Assembly: GCA_038316435.1 (NCBI GenBank)
Contig: JBBQAQ010000006.1
Location: 1 to 64,000, forward strand
DNA length: 64,000 nt
From: JACJXF01 sp038316435
Lineage (GTDB): Bacteria > Bacteroidota > Bacteroidia > Bacteroidales > GCA-2748055
Direction: 5' to 3'
The notes below the pieces were generated by a model. It was not told the origin of the DNA. It made no database searches and saw only the letters and a program-made list of their open reading frames with translations. Below, piece by piece: positions 35,217 to 44,379 of the stretch. A program made the position numbers and the translations under genes. Each line of letters starts with the position of its first letter. Position 1 is the stretch's first letter.

Positions 35217-37172
35217 TCAGGGCTGGAGGAATGCATTCTCAGAAAACATTGCTCTCCACCAGATAGCAAATTCATTGCTTAATTTGTAATCCCGTGCATA
35301 TTCCATATTTATTTTTTCTCTTATTTCCTGATCTTGGTTTTCAATTCCAATACCCGGATTAAAAATCCCCTTTTTTAAGCTTGGAAGGCCTGTAATATTG
35401 GTGCCCGAACAATAACTGATCCAGGTATTCAGAGAAAAGAGAACTGGAAATACATTTAAGATGTTTTTTCTGTAAGGCTTAAAAAACGGAAACAAAAATG
35501 GCCAGGTTACAAGAAAACCAAGGGATACTCCAATGTCAAACAAACGCTTACTTCGTCGGTTACTACCATTGGCAATTGAGTTAAAATTGATGAGGTATAG
35601 ATCACCTGCAGTATTAATAGAATTGCTGCCAATGATGCTGTGACTTTCAGGTGGTGCTATTTTGTAATCAACCGGTGAACCGGTAACATCTGTCATAATA
35701 CTAATGATCTCCCGCGATGATATGTCTTTGGCACAAAAAACAATTTCTTCGATTTTATGAATTTTAACTATTTCCGCAAGCTGAACTGTGTTTCCAAGGT
35801 AGCCGGCTTCGTGTAATTCCCTTGGAGCAACAAAACCAACTATATCAGGGACAATCTGAGTTTTCCCCAGTAATTGGCTTACCCTGTCGGCCTCATCATG
35901 GAAACCCACAATTATCATCCTTTTTTTACGGTTAAGAGCAAGTTCATAATCTGCAAAGCCTGAAAAATATAAAATAATCCTGTGTGCGCTAAGCACTATC
36001 ATTCCCCACAATGCTCCCAGAAGAATTAATGCTCTGGAAAACCGGTATGCTTCTGGTAAAAGCGCATAAAGAATAAGAATAATAAAGGTTCCGGTTAAAT
36101 GTCCACTTAAAACTTTCCACATTTTTACAGGTTTTTCATATCCCCCAGAATAATAGACCGAGAAAAGCCAGATGAAGATATATACAGGAACTACAACCTG
36201 ATAGAAGGATAGTGGGTAATAATTAGTATGGCCAAATCTGAAATTTTCCCAGAAAGGAGTAAGGAACCAATAGCCGGAAAATATTAGTAGAAAATCGATA
36301 AGTGGCTGGTAAACTTTTTTGATAAATCGTCTGATAATCGCCAATGTTGCCCTGAAATATATAGCAACATTAATAAGAATGGAGAAAGCATATGCGTTTT
36401 TGGGGGAGAAATGCTTGCCGGCAAAAATTAGCATCGCCTTATAAAAGACAAGTACGTAGTTTAAGCTACCTTTTTTTGTACTTTCTCCTTTATAATGAAT
36501 AATAGTAGTTTCTGGAAAATAGTAGTTTTTGTAACCGGCTTTAATCATGCGATAGCTGAGGTCAATATCTTCCCCGTACATGAAAAAATCCTCATCAAGC
36601 AAACCGGTTTTGCCCAAAGCTTCAGACCTTAAAAACATAAATGCCCCTGATAGAATTTCAATTGTGTGAGTTTTGTTTTTATCCAGAAAACCAAGGTGAT
36701 ATTGACCGAAAACTCTTGATTTAGGGAATAATCGTGCAAGTCCGAATATTTTGAAAAAGGAAACTGAAGGTGTTGGAAGGGCACGTTTCGATTCAGGTAA
36801 AAAACTTCCCTTTCCATCAATCATTTTAACCCCAAGTGCGCCGGCATCCAAGTGGCTATCCATAAATGAAATGCACTTTTTTAAGGTACCTTCTTCAATG
36901 ACTGTATCCGGATTAAGAAGAAGGCAATATCTACCGGTTGCTAGCCGCAAAGCCTGATTATTCGCTTTACTGAAGCCTTCATTATGCTTGTTTTCAATGA
37001 CCTTTACCCATGGGAATTTTTCCCGAATCATGGCACATGAACCATCCACTGAATTATTATCAACCACAAATACTTCAGTGTCAGATTGCTTTGATGCGTT
37101 TGCGACCGCATGAAGGCACTGTTCAAGGAAGTACTTAACGTTATAGTTTACAATGACAATGGAAAGATCCAT
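35217..37172 (-). CDS. GT2 glycosyltransferase fused to a degenerate phosphoglycosyltransferase
   Basis: A 651-residue membrane protein. Residues 1-235 are a rhamnosyltransferase-like GT2 domain (SIVIVNYNVKYFLEQCL, the donor DVD-type NPDTVIEEG segment, EDFFMYGEDIDLSYRM). About four membrane helices follow (265-400). Next is a nucleotide-binding-like Rossmann segment (MIIVGFHDEADRVSQLL, about 415-520) of the kind found before WbaP/PglC-type sugar transferases. The final part (540-651) starts RRSKRLFDIGVSLGFLVTWP, the signature N-terminus of a polyprenyl-phosphate sugar transferase, but the catalytic Asp-Glu motif and PRP motif are not found. It is likely to work in surface glycan synthesis. 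The GT2 activity is probable; the second domain is probably inactive. Confidence 0.8.
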   Translation of the reverse strand: MDLSIVIVNYNVKYFLEQCLHAVANASKQSDTEVFVVDNNSVDGSCAMIREKFPWVKVIENKHNEGFSKANNQALRLATGRYCLLLNPDTVIEEGTLKKCISFMDSHLDAGALGVKMIDGKGSFLPESKRALPTPSVSFFKIFGLARLFPKSRVFGQYHLGFLDKNKTHTIEILSGAFMFLRSEALGKTGLLDEDFFMYGEDIDLSYRMIKAGYKNYYFPETTIIHYKGESTKKGSLNYVLVFYKAMLIFAGKHFSPKNAYAFSILINVAIYFRATLAIIRRFIKKVYQPLIDFLLIFSGYWFLTPFWENFRFGHTNYYPLSFYQVVVPVYIFIWLFSVYYSGGYEKPVKMWKVLSGHLTGTFIILILYALLPEAYRFSRALILLGALWGMIVLSAHRIILYFSGFADYELALNRKKRMIIVGFHDEADRVSQLLGKTQIVPDIVGFVAPRELHEAGYLGNTVQLAEIVKIHKIEEIVFCAKDISSREIISIMTDVTGSPVDYKIAPPESHSIIGSNSINTAGDLYLINFNSIANGSNRRSKRLFDIGVSLGFLVTWPFLFPFFKPYRKNILNVFPVLFSLNTWISYCSGTNITGLPSLKKGIFNPGIGIENQDQEIREKINMEYARDYKLSNEFAIWWRAMFSENAFLQP

Positions 37173-37341
37173 GAGGTAAAAAGTAAATCCCTTAAAAGTA
37201 AGAATTTTTTTTAAGTAAGGTATTCAGGGGAAAGGATTTTAGAATGACCTAATCCGGGAAACTGAATTAAGCTAGAATTTTTAAAAACTGTACCCGCTTT
37301 TCAAAAGGTGTCTGGATTGATTTTTTAAATACCCGACCATC

Positions 37342-38568
37342 CTATAAAATAACCTGATTGCGCAGTAAATCTTCCAGATCCTCTCTTTTCCGGATCAGGT
37401 AGTCTTTTCCTTCGTGCACCATCACTTCAGCCGGGCGGTAGCGGGAGTTGTAATTGGATGACATGGCGTAGCAATATGCGCCAGCATTTTTAAAAAGCAA
37501 AGTATCCCCTTCAGATATTTCATTTATTTTTCGGTTCCATCCAAATGTATCAGTTTCACATATATAGCCAACAACAGTGTATATGCGCATCTTTCCATCA
37601 GGCTTGCTGACATTGATAATATGGTGGTATGCGTCATAAAACATCGGGCGGATCAGGTGATTCAGACCTGTGTCGAGCCCGGCGAAAACAGTGGCAGTAG
37701 TTTGTTTTATCACATTAACACGGGCGGCAAAATAACCGGCTTCACTAACAAGATATTTGCCCGGCTCGAAAATAAGGGTAAGTTTTTTACCATAAATTTT
37801 ACAGAATTCATTGAATTTTTGTGAGAGATTCTCACCAAGTGATTCAATGTCTGTCTCGTAATCATCAATTTTGTAGGGTACTTTAAAGCCACTTCCAAAG
37901 TCAACATATTCAAGGTCTTTAAAATTCATAGCCGTGTTAAACAGAATTTCAGCGCCTCTCAAAAATACATCAACATCATAAATGTCTGATCCTGTATGCA
38001 TATGAATCCCTTCAATATGCATATTATTTGCCTCAATAACCCGAAGAACATGAGGAATTTGATGGATGGATATTCCGAATTTCGAATCAATATGACCTGT
38101 CGAAATCTTTTCATTTCCTCCCCCTAAAATATGCGGATTTATACGGATACACACCGGGACTTTTTTCCCATGCTTATGGCCAAACTGCTCAAGAATGCTG
38201 ATATTGTCAATGTTTATTCTCACTCCTTTATCAACTCCCATTTCAATTTCTTCAATGGATACACAATTGGGAGTGAAAATAATGTCTTTTGCATTGAATC
38301 CCGCTTTGAGTCCAAGCATAACTTCCTGAATAGAAACGGCATCAAGTCCTGCACCCAGATCTTTAAAATATTTCAGAATATTTACATTCGTAAGCGCTTT
38401 ACAGGCATAGTTAATCTTAACTTTTGAATTTCTGAAAGCGGTTTTCATCCTGATATATTGCTTCTTTATAACGGCCGTTTCATAAATATAAAGAGGGGAA
38501 TCGTATTTTTTTACCAGGTCTTCAACCGCGATCCCGTCTATGAGATATACATTATCTTTCAATTCCAT
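37342..38568 (-). CDS. lysA: Diaminopimelate decarboxylase (LysA)
   Basis: PLP-dependent alanine-racemase-fold enzyme making L-lysine from meso-DAP; cytosolic. The 408-residue chain has the Schiff-base lysine K57 in KINYACKALTN, the phosphate-binding glycine segment FGSGFKVPY, IEGIHMHTGSDIYDVDVF, FEPGKYLVSEAGYFAARV and the substrate-binding YICETDTFGWN, with the CxxxD active-site motif. The C-terminus is complete (LEDLLRNQVIL). The start ATG is at 38568. It is monocistronic as far as can be seen; a 169-bp gap separates it from the preceding GT2 gene on the same strand. Confidence 0.95.
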   Translation of the reverse strand: MELKDNVYLIDGIAVEDLVKKYDSPLYIYETAVIKKQYIRMKTAFRNSKVKINYACKALTNVNILKYFKDLGAGLDAVSIQEVMLGLKAGFNAKDIIFTPNCVSIEEIEMGVDKGVRINIDNISILEQFGHKHGKKVPVCIRINPHILGGGNEKISTGHIDSKFGISIHQIPHVLRVIEANNMHIEGIHMHTGSDIYDVDVFLRGAEILFNTAMNFKDLEYVDFGSGFKVPYKIDDYETDIESLGENLSQKFNEFCKIYGKKLTLIFEPGKYLVSEAGYFAARVNVIKQTTATVFAGLDTGLNHLIRPMFYDAYHHIINVSKPDGKMRIYTVVGYICETDTFGWNRKINEISEGDTLLFKNAGAYCYAMSSNYNSRYRPAEVMVHEGKDYLIRKREDLEDLLRNQVIL

Positions 38569-38729
38569 TGGAGAAATTTCTTATTAAAGCACGTAAAGAT
38601 ACAAGAATATGTTGGAAAGCATAAATGTATTTTGGTTCAAATTTGTTGAGAAACATTTCAAATAATGGCAAAAAAGCATTCAGATTATAACACGCTTGTT
38701 ATCTGGTATAAAATGAACAATTGTTATGC

Positions 38730-39365
38730 TCATCTTCCTCCTGGCCTGCCTAGTGTTGATTCAAAATCCAGTCGGTTAATAAGTGATCTTCCCAAAGTAA
38801 TTTCATCGGCAAATTCCAGGTCATCACCTATTGCAAGACCTCTTGCAAGTGTTGTGATTTGTATCCCACTCTCTTTCAGCTTCCTGTAAATATAGAAATT
38901 TGTTGTGTCACCTTCCATTGTTGTTGGAAGGGCAAGGATAATTTCTCTGGCTTTCTTTTCTTTGACTTTGCTTTCAAGGGATTCAATGCTGAGGTCGCCC
39001 GGACCTATTCCTTCCATAGGAGAGATAATGCCTCCAAGAACATGATATGCGCCCCTGTACTGCTGGGTGTTTTCGATTGACATTACATCACGAATGCTTT
39101 CTACTACGCAGATAACATCATGGTCGCGCTTTGGATTGCTGCAAATATGACAAATATCCGAATCCGACAGATTATGACAGATTTTACATTCACGTATTTC
39201 TTTTTTTAGCTTTATGACAGCATTTCCAAAGGATTCAGAAACTTCAGCGTCCTGTCGCAGGAGATACAAAACCAACCTCAATGCTGTTTTTGTTCCGATT
39301 CCGGGTAATTTAGCAAACTCATTTACAGCGTCTTCCAATAATTTTGATGGAAAATTCAAATTCAT
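38730..39365 (-). CDS. recR: Recombination mediator RecR
   Basis: RecFOR-pathway protein helping RecA load at gaps. The internal ATG at 39363-39365 gives MNLNFPSKLLEDAVNEFAKL and a 211-residue product, close to the family norm; the frame is open further upstream to 39479 but those codons are not RecR-like. Features are helix-hairpin-helix LPGIGTKTALRLVLYLL, the C4 zinc finger CKICHNLSDSDICHIC, the Toprim domain VICVVESIRDVMSIENTQQY then YHVLGGIISPMEGIGPGDL, and the Walker-like C-terminus. Divergent from the symporter gene over 85 bp. Confidence 0.95.
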   Translation of the reverse strand: MNLNFPSKLLEDAVNEFAKLPGIGTKTALRLVLYLLRQDAEVSESFGNAVIKLKKEIRECKICHNLSDSDICHICSNPKRDHDVICVVESIRDVMSIENTQQYRGAYHVLGGIISPMEGIGPGDLSIESLESKVKEKKAREIILALPTTMEGDTTNFYIYRKLKESGIQITTLARGLAIGDDLEFADEITLGRSLINRLDFESTLGRPGGR

Positions 39366-39450
39366 ATTTGCATTTTTAATAAAACGTAAAAATAACTGCA
39401 AGCACGGGCATTCGCAATTATTTTTATTATTCTTGCAACAAATATATGAT

Positions 39451-40935
39451 ATGAGCTCACTTGGTTTGTCAATAATCATTCTTTTTTATTTTCTGTTATT
39501 GCTCGCAATTGCATGGATAACAGGACGTAATGCCGATAATGCTGGTTTTTTTGTTGGCAATAGAAAATCTCCCTGGTATGTTGTTTCATTTGGTATGATC
39601 GGGGCATCTCTTTCCGGAGTAACTTTTATTTCCATTCCCGGATGGGTTGGAGAAAGCCACTTCAGTTATATGCAAATGGTTCTGGGTTACCTTGTGGGGT
39701 ATTTTGTAATTGCAAATGTTTTAATGCCCATGTATTACAAAATGGGTCTCACATCCATTTATACCTACCTTGAAACCCGTTTCGGCAGATCATCCTATAA
39801 AACTGGAGCCTCATTTTTTTTGCTTTCACGGACAATTGGCGCTTCATTCAGACTTTTTCTGGTAGCAAATGTTCTGCAGATAACAATATTTGAAGAGGCA
39901 GGAATGCCTTTCTGGCTCACAGTGCTAATTACCGTTGGACTTATCTGGCTCTTCACTTTCAGGGGAGGGATTAAAACTATAATCTGGACTGATACGATCC
40001 AAACTTTTGCAATGCTCACAGCTCTGGTTTTTACCATTGTACTGATAAGTAAAAGTATGGGACTGGGTTTTGGAGGATTGATACAGGCCATTTCTGTTAG
40101 TGAATATAGTCAGATTTTTGTTTTCGACGATTGGAAAAGCCCGTATCATTTTGTTAAACAATTTATCGGGGGAGCTTTTATAGCCATTGTAATGACTGGT
40201 CTTGATCAGGATCTTATGCAAAAAAATCTTAGTTGTAAAAACATAAACGATGCGAAGAAGAATATGTATTGGCTAAGTGTTTCGCTTGTGCCGGTTAATC
40301 TTCTTTTCCTTAGTCTTGGCGCATTACTTTTTATTTATGCTGCATTTGCCGGAATACCCGTTCCTGCGAACACAGATAATTTATTTCCAATGATTGCAAC
40401 GGGTGGATATTTGTCGGTTTCGGTTGCTTTTTTCTTTATAATAGGACTCGTATCCGCAACCTATTCCAGCGCAGATTCAGCGCTTACATCACTTACCACC
40501 TCTTTTACTATTGATATTCTCGATGCTCAGAAAAAGGGAGAAAAGAGTTTAAAACTCACCAGAAATCTGGTACATGTTGCCTTTACAGTTTTACTGGGTT
40601 TGCTGATAATTTTTTTCAGGGCAATTAACGACCAGAATGTGATAAAAGCAATTTTCACCATTGCGGGATATACCTATGGACCTTTGTTGGGCTTATATTC
40701 TTTCGGCCTTTTTACAAAGAGACAACTCCGGGACAAGTGGGTTCCGATTGTTGCCATAGCCTCTCCGCTGATTTGCCTGGTTCTGAATCATTTTTCCAAA
40801 GAATTGTTCTGGGGATATAAATTCGGATTTGAACTTCTTGTTCTGAATGGAGCAATCACTTTTGCAGGTTTGTATCTCCTTAGCTTAGGGGAAAACAATA
40901 AGTTATCCAAGGCTGATGGAAATAAACTTCTATGA
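39451..40935 (+). CDS. Sodium:solute symporter (SSS family)
   Basis: A polytopic transporter of 494 residues when started at ATG 39451 (MSSLGLSIIILFYFLLLLAI); the longer frame from 39214 overlaps recR and is rejected. About 13 hydrophobic segments are seen. SSS signatures are FFVGNRKSPWYVVSFGMIGA, SLSGVTFISIPGWVGESHFS in the Na+-binding first helices, and the ATYSSADSALTSLTTSFTID motif near TM8. Its substrate is unknown; it is related to uncharacterised Bacteroidota symporters rather than obviously to proline or glucose carriers. A strong hairpin terminator follows. Confidence 0.88.
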   Translation: MSSLGLSIIILFYFLLLLAIAWITGRNADNAGFFVGNRKSPWYVVSFGMIGASLSGVTFISIPGWVGESHFSYMQMVLGYLVGYFVIANVLMPMYYKMGLTSIYTYLETRFGRSSYKTGASFFLLSRTIGASFRLFLVANVLQITIFEEAGMPFWLTVLITVGLIWLFTFRGGIKTIIWTDTIQTFAMLTALVFTIVLISKSMGLGFGGLIQAISVSEYSQIFVFDDWKSPYHFVKQFIGGAFIAIVMTGLDQDLMQKNLSCKNINDAKKNMYWLSVSLVPVNLLFLSLGALLFIYAAFAGIPVPANTDNLFPMIATGGYLSVSVAFFFIIGLVSATYSSADSALTSLTTSFTIDILDAQKKGEKSLKLTRNLVHVAFTVLLGLLIIFFRAINDQNVIKAIFTIAGYTYGPLLGLYSFGLFTKRQLRDKWVPIVAIASPLICLVLNHFSKELFWGYKFGFELLVLNGAITFAGLYLLSLGENNKLSKADGNKLL

Positions 40936-40954
40936 CAAAGTTCTTTACGGATAT

Positions 40955-40997
40955 AATAAAGCGTAGTTCCGTCACCTTGTTGGAACTGCGCTTTATT
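40955..40997. terminator. Strong bidirectional hairpin terminator
   Basis: Arms AATAAAGCGTAGTTCC (40955-40970) and GGAACTGCGCTTTATT (40982-40997) pair over 16 bp with a single G-U, around an 11-nt loop, and the outer A/T tracts supply U runs on both strands. It lies between the convergent symporter (ends 40935) and acyl-CoA synthetase (ends 41024), serving both. Confidence 0.8.
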
Positions 40998-41023
40998 ATT
41001 TATCAGCATTGTAACTCAGGAGA

Positions 41024-42814
41024 TTAATCAATTCCCCCTTTATCAACCGAATAGATCTCTTCGATCAATGATTTGTATTTTTCTGAAAGTACTTTTCTTT
41101 TCAGTTTGAGAGTAGGCGACATTTCTCCGGTTGCTGGTGTCCATTCCTCTGCAACCAGCCTGAATCGTTTGATTTGTTCTGTTTGTCCGATATTTTTATT
41201 CATTTCATTAACCTCTTTCTGAATACGGGCAATGGTCTGAGGATTTGCAATCAGCTCCTGATTATCACGGAATTTTATCCCGTGCATTCCCGCCCAGTTA
41301 TGCAGAAATTCATAATTTGGTGATATAACTGCACTGGCAAATTTCTCATTCTCACCAATAACCATAAGGTTTTCAATAAACAAGGACTCTTTAAGTTTGT
41401 TTTCAATTACCTGAGGAGCAATATACTTACCACTTGAAAGTTTGAACATTTCTTTTTTACGGTCGGTTATTTTCAGGTATTTTTCATCAACAAAAATCCC
41501 GATGTCACCGGTGTGAAACCATCCATCTTTATCAATTACTTCGGCTGTAAGTTCAGGCGCTTTATAGTAGCCAAGCATAAGATTCGGACCTTTACATAAT
41601 ATTTCCCCATCTTCAGCAATCATTACTTCAACGTTTTCAATAACCGGGCCTACGGTTCCGAACTTCACTTCCATGGTTGTAAGATTGTTCACGGATATAA
41701 CAGGAGAGGTCTCTGTAAGACCAAATCCTTCGAGCACTTTCATGTCAGCTGCCCAGAATATGCGGGCCAATCGGGCTTGTAGAGCTGCTCCCCCGGAAAC
41801 AATTATTTCTACATTATTCCCAAGTGCCTCTCTCCATTTCGAAAAAATGAGTTTACGGGCAATTTTAAGTCGCATATTATACCATGCGTTATTATCCTGA
41901 ATATCATATTTTAATCCCAAGTTAACAGCCCAGAAGAAAATCTGTTTTTTAATATACGGCAAGTCTTTACCTTTGCCTATAATACGGTCATAAATTCTTT
42001 CTAAAAGTCTGGGAACGCTATTGAAAACATGAGGCTGCACATCCTTTAAATCCTGCACAATTGTACCCATATTCTCTGCGTAGTAAATACTCAGACCCTT
42101 GTATTGAAAGTGGTAATTTACCATTCTCTCATACACGTGACTTATAGGGAGAAAGGATAAAACCCGGTGATGATGATTAAGGTGATGAACCTTGGAAGTG
42201 GTGATAAAATTCGTAACCAGATTTTTATGTGAAAGCATTACTCCTTTTGGGAAACCTGTGGTACCAGATGTGTAAATAAGTGTTACAAGATCTTCAGGGA
42301 GAATACTTTCTTTAATTTCCTCGAGTTTTTCTTTGAATTTCGCCTCATTCTTTTTTCCGAGTTCCAGAATTTCTTTCCAATTTTTAGCGTCTTCAATTGT
42401 GTCAAATACATAAATGTCTTTTATAGAGGGAGCACCTTCTACAATCGGAGTAATTTTTGCGAATAGCTGTTTATCTGAAACAATAACCAGTTTCGGTTGA
42501 GCATGGTTTAAAATGAAATCGTAATCTTCCTTGCTGATGGTCGGGTAGATTGGAACATGTACAATTCCTGCCTGACTAAGAGCCATGTCAACAATATTCC
42601 ATTCAGGACGATTGTTTGAAATGGTAGCAACCATATCACCTTTTTGCAATCCCAATGCCATAAAACCATAACTGGCCTGATTCGATTGTTCAATATAATC
42701 TTTAGTTGACCAGCTGATCCATTTGCCATTTTCTTTACTAGCCAGGGCATCAGTCTTTTGCAGGAACAATTCATGGTATCTTCCAAGAAGATCAAAGGTT
42801 CTTTTTACGTCCAT
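41024..42814 (-). CDS. Long-chain acyl-CoA synthetase (AMP-binding enzyme)
   Basis: Activates fatty acids to acyl-CoA through an acyl-adenylate; 596 residues, cytosolic or membrane-associated. The P-loop-like motif is VTLIYTSGTTGFPKGVMLSH; then VLSFLPISHVYERM, the VEIIVSGGAALQARLARIFW segment, FGLTETSPVISVN, and the adenylation motif GWFHTGDIGIFVDEKYLKIT followed by DRKKEMFKLSSGKYIAPQVI. These place it with the FAA1/FadD15 long-chain group. The catalytic Lys near the C-terminus is likely in SPTLKLKRKVL. It is monocistronic between a terminator and a 352-bp gap. Confidence 0.93.
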   Translation of the reverse strand: MDVKRTFDLLGRYHELFLQKTDALASKENGKWISWSTKDYIEQSNQASYGFMALGLQKGDMVATISNNRPEWNIVDMALSQAGIVHVPIYPTISKEDYDFILNHAQPKLVIVSDKQLFAKITPIVEGAPSIKDIYVFDTIEDAKNWKEILELGKKNEAKFKEKLEEIKESILPEDLVTLIYTSGTTGFPKGVMLSHKNLVTNFITTSKVHHLNHHHRVLSFLPISHVYERMVNYHFQYKGLSIYYAENMGTIVQDLKDVQPHVFNSVPRLLERIYDRIIGKGKDLPYIKKQIFFWAVNLGLKYDIQDNNAWYNMRLKIARKLIFSKWREALGNNVEIIVSGGAALQARLARIFWAADMKVLEGFGLTETSPVISVNNLTTMEVKFGTVGPVIENVEVMIAEDGEILCKGPNLMLGYYKAPELTAEVIDKDGWFHTGDIGIFVDEKYLKITDRKKEMFKLSSGKYIAPQVIENKLKESLFIENLMVIGENEKFASAVISPNYEFLHNWAGMHGIKFRDNQELIANPQTIARIQKEVNEMNKNIGQTEQIKRFRLVAEEWTPATGEMSPTLKLKRKVLSEKYKSLIEEIYSVDKGGID

Positions 42815-43166
42815 GTTAGGTAGTTTAGTTTTGCCAAATATAATAATATTTCAATACAAGAAATCGAATAAGTAAATTTATTAGATTTTCAATTTCTCAA
42901 TTTGTTCACGCAAGTAGATGAGAATCAATAAAATAAAACCAAATTTATTGACACCTAAATTTCGACTGAATTTCGATTGTCGCAATAAATAATGTATCAT
43001 GTAAATATGAAAGGTATTTTTAGAGTTATAATTTCAAGTATTTTGCAGTTGTCTGTTAGACAGTTGTATTTGAAATCTCCCCCGGGAATTAAAATTTGTT
43101 TTATACCTTTCGTCGATCAAAAAATGAAATATGTTTTTACTTTTAACAGCATATTAAAACTAATTT
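42815..43166. other. Intergenic gap between divergent genes
   Basis: 352 bp of AT-rich sequence between the acyl-CoA synthetase (minus) and the ChaN-like gene (plus). A 63-residue plus-strand frame at 42992-43183 has no recognisable motif and overlaps the next gene's start. A short palindrome CTGTTAGACAG (43053-43063) sits between two copies of CAGTTG and could be an operator, and AATTTCGA occurs twice near 42958-42976. No consensus promoter was found. Confidence 0.4.
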
Positions 43167-44045
43167 ATGAAATTGAAAGCTAATCTGGTCTTGACAATTC
43201 TTATGGTATTCACTGCGATTGTATCAGCAAAAGACAAGCCTGCCTACAAACTTTTTACTTCTACGGGCAAGGAAGTAAGCTGGGAAAAAATGGTTAAGGA
43301 TCTTCAAAATTCTGATATGGTATTTTTTGGTGAGTTGCACGATAATCCTATTGCTCATTGGCTTGAATACGAATTGATGGTTGAATTGTATAAAAAGCAC
43401 GACAGTTTGCTGGTAGCAGGAGCAGAGATGTTTGAAACCAATCAGCAAATTGCTTTGAATAATTATTTGAGCGGATTATTCGATGAAAAGAAATTTGCAG
43501 ATACCGTGAAATTGTGGAAAAACTTCAAAACCGATTATCTGCCGATGATTGATTTTGCAAAAGAGCACAAGTTCCCTTTTATTGCAACCAATGTACCGAG
43601 AAAATATGCCAGTATGGTATTTAAGGGCGATTTTGTTTCCCTTGATACACTTAACAGTGCAGAACGCGCTTTATTAGCTCCTCTTCCCATTCCATTTGAC
43701 ATAAATCTGCCTTGTTATCAGGAAATGCTAAAAATGGGAGATTCGCACCCGGAAATGAAAATCGATGAAAAATATCCAAAAGCCCAGGCAATTAAGGATG
43801 CAACTATGGCTCATTTCATTCTGAAAAATAAAGTTGAAAACGGCATGTTTTACCACCTAAACGGCTCTTTTCACTCAGATAATTTCGAGGGAATCGTCTG
43901 GTACCTTAAACAAGCAGATCCAGCATTGAAAATCAAGACGATTACTACAGTTGAACAATCTGATATTAGTAAACCTGAGAAAGAGGCAATGGGGAAGGCA
44001 TCATATATCCTAGTAGTGCCGGTTACAATGACGAAAACTTATTAA
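43167..44045 (+). CDS. ChaN/DUF399 family protein (haem-binding, Tiki superfamily)
   Basis: A 292-residue exported protein with a signal peptide (LVLTILMVFTAIVSAK). The conserved core of the family appears as MVFFGELHDNPIAHWLEYEL (HDNP motif), LVAGAEMFETNQQIALNNYL, DYLPMIDFAKEHKFPFIATN, VPRKYASMVFKGDF and the closing FYHLNGSFHSDNFEGIVWYL, which carry the conserved His/Glu cluster. ChaN is linked to haem or iron uptake in other bacteria; here there is no TonB receptor nearby, and the active site also fits the related Tiki metalloprotease superfamily. No lipobox is seen. Biological role uncertain. Confidence 0.85.
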   Translation: MKLKANLVLTILMVFTAIVSAKDKPAYKLFTSTGKEVSWEKMVKDLQNSDMVFFGELHDNPIAHWLEYELMVELYKKHDSLLVAGAEMFETNQQIALNNYLSGLFDEKKFADTVKLWKNFKTDYLPMIDFAKEHKFPFIATNVPRKYASMVFKGDFVSLDTLNSAERALLAPLPIPFDINLPCYQEMLKMGDSHPEMKIDEKYPKAQAIKDATMAHFILKNKVENGMFYHLNGSFHSDNFEGIVWYLKQADPALKIKTITTVEQSDISKPEKEAMGKASYILVVPVTMTKTY

Positions 44046-44080
44046 GTTATCTATCCCCTTAATTTTTTTCCAATCCTGTA

Positions 44081-44349
44081 TCAATGTCGTTTAGTTAAGC
44101 AAGAAGCATCATTTTTAATGGATGTACTAATTTTCAATTTTCACACCACATATTTCGGTGCTTTGCACCTTTTCCCTCTATGACAATCATTTTTCTACAA
44201 ATATTACGGTGCTCTGGCGAACCGCTGCGAAATATTTGTAGAAAAACATTTATCGAACCCCGGTTTAAGGTGCAGCGCACCGAAATATTTTTTATGAATT
44301 ATAATTTTTCATGCTTTTTTCTATTATTCCATTAACTAAACGACATTGA
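44081..44349. mobile_element. 269-bp fold-back (MITE-like) element with three nested inverted repeats
   Basis: Perfect 18-bp terminal inverted repeats: TCAATGTCGTTTAGTTAA (44081-44098) and its complement (44332-44349). Inside are a second, imperfect pair around ATATTTCGGTGC (44150-44171 against 44267-44288) and a third perfect 16-bp pair beginning TTTTTCTACAAATATT (44190-44205 against 44231-44246). The word AATCCTG flanks the element directly (44072-44078 and 44349-44355), resembling a target-site duplication, although the right copy shares one base with the terminal repeat. There is no coding frame, so any transposase would act in trans. It lies between chaN and alaS, convergent genes, in a 334-bp gap. 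Confidence 0.6.
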
Positions 44350-44379
44350 ATCCTGCATTTTAATAAATTCAAATCTGAA

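Noticed and set aside
39214..39450. N-terminal extension of the sodium symporter
   Set aside because: It overlaps recR and lacks hydrophobic or family sequence; the ATG at 39451 fits better.
42992..43183. 63-residue plus-strand protein before the ChaN-like gene
   Set aside because: No recognisable family and it overlaps the true gene start; composition looks like translated spacer.
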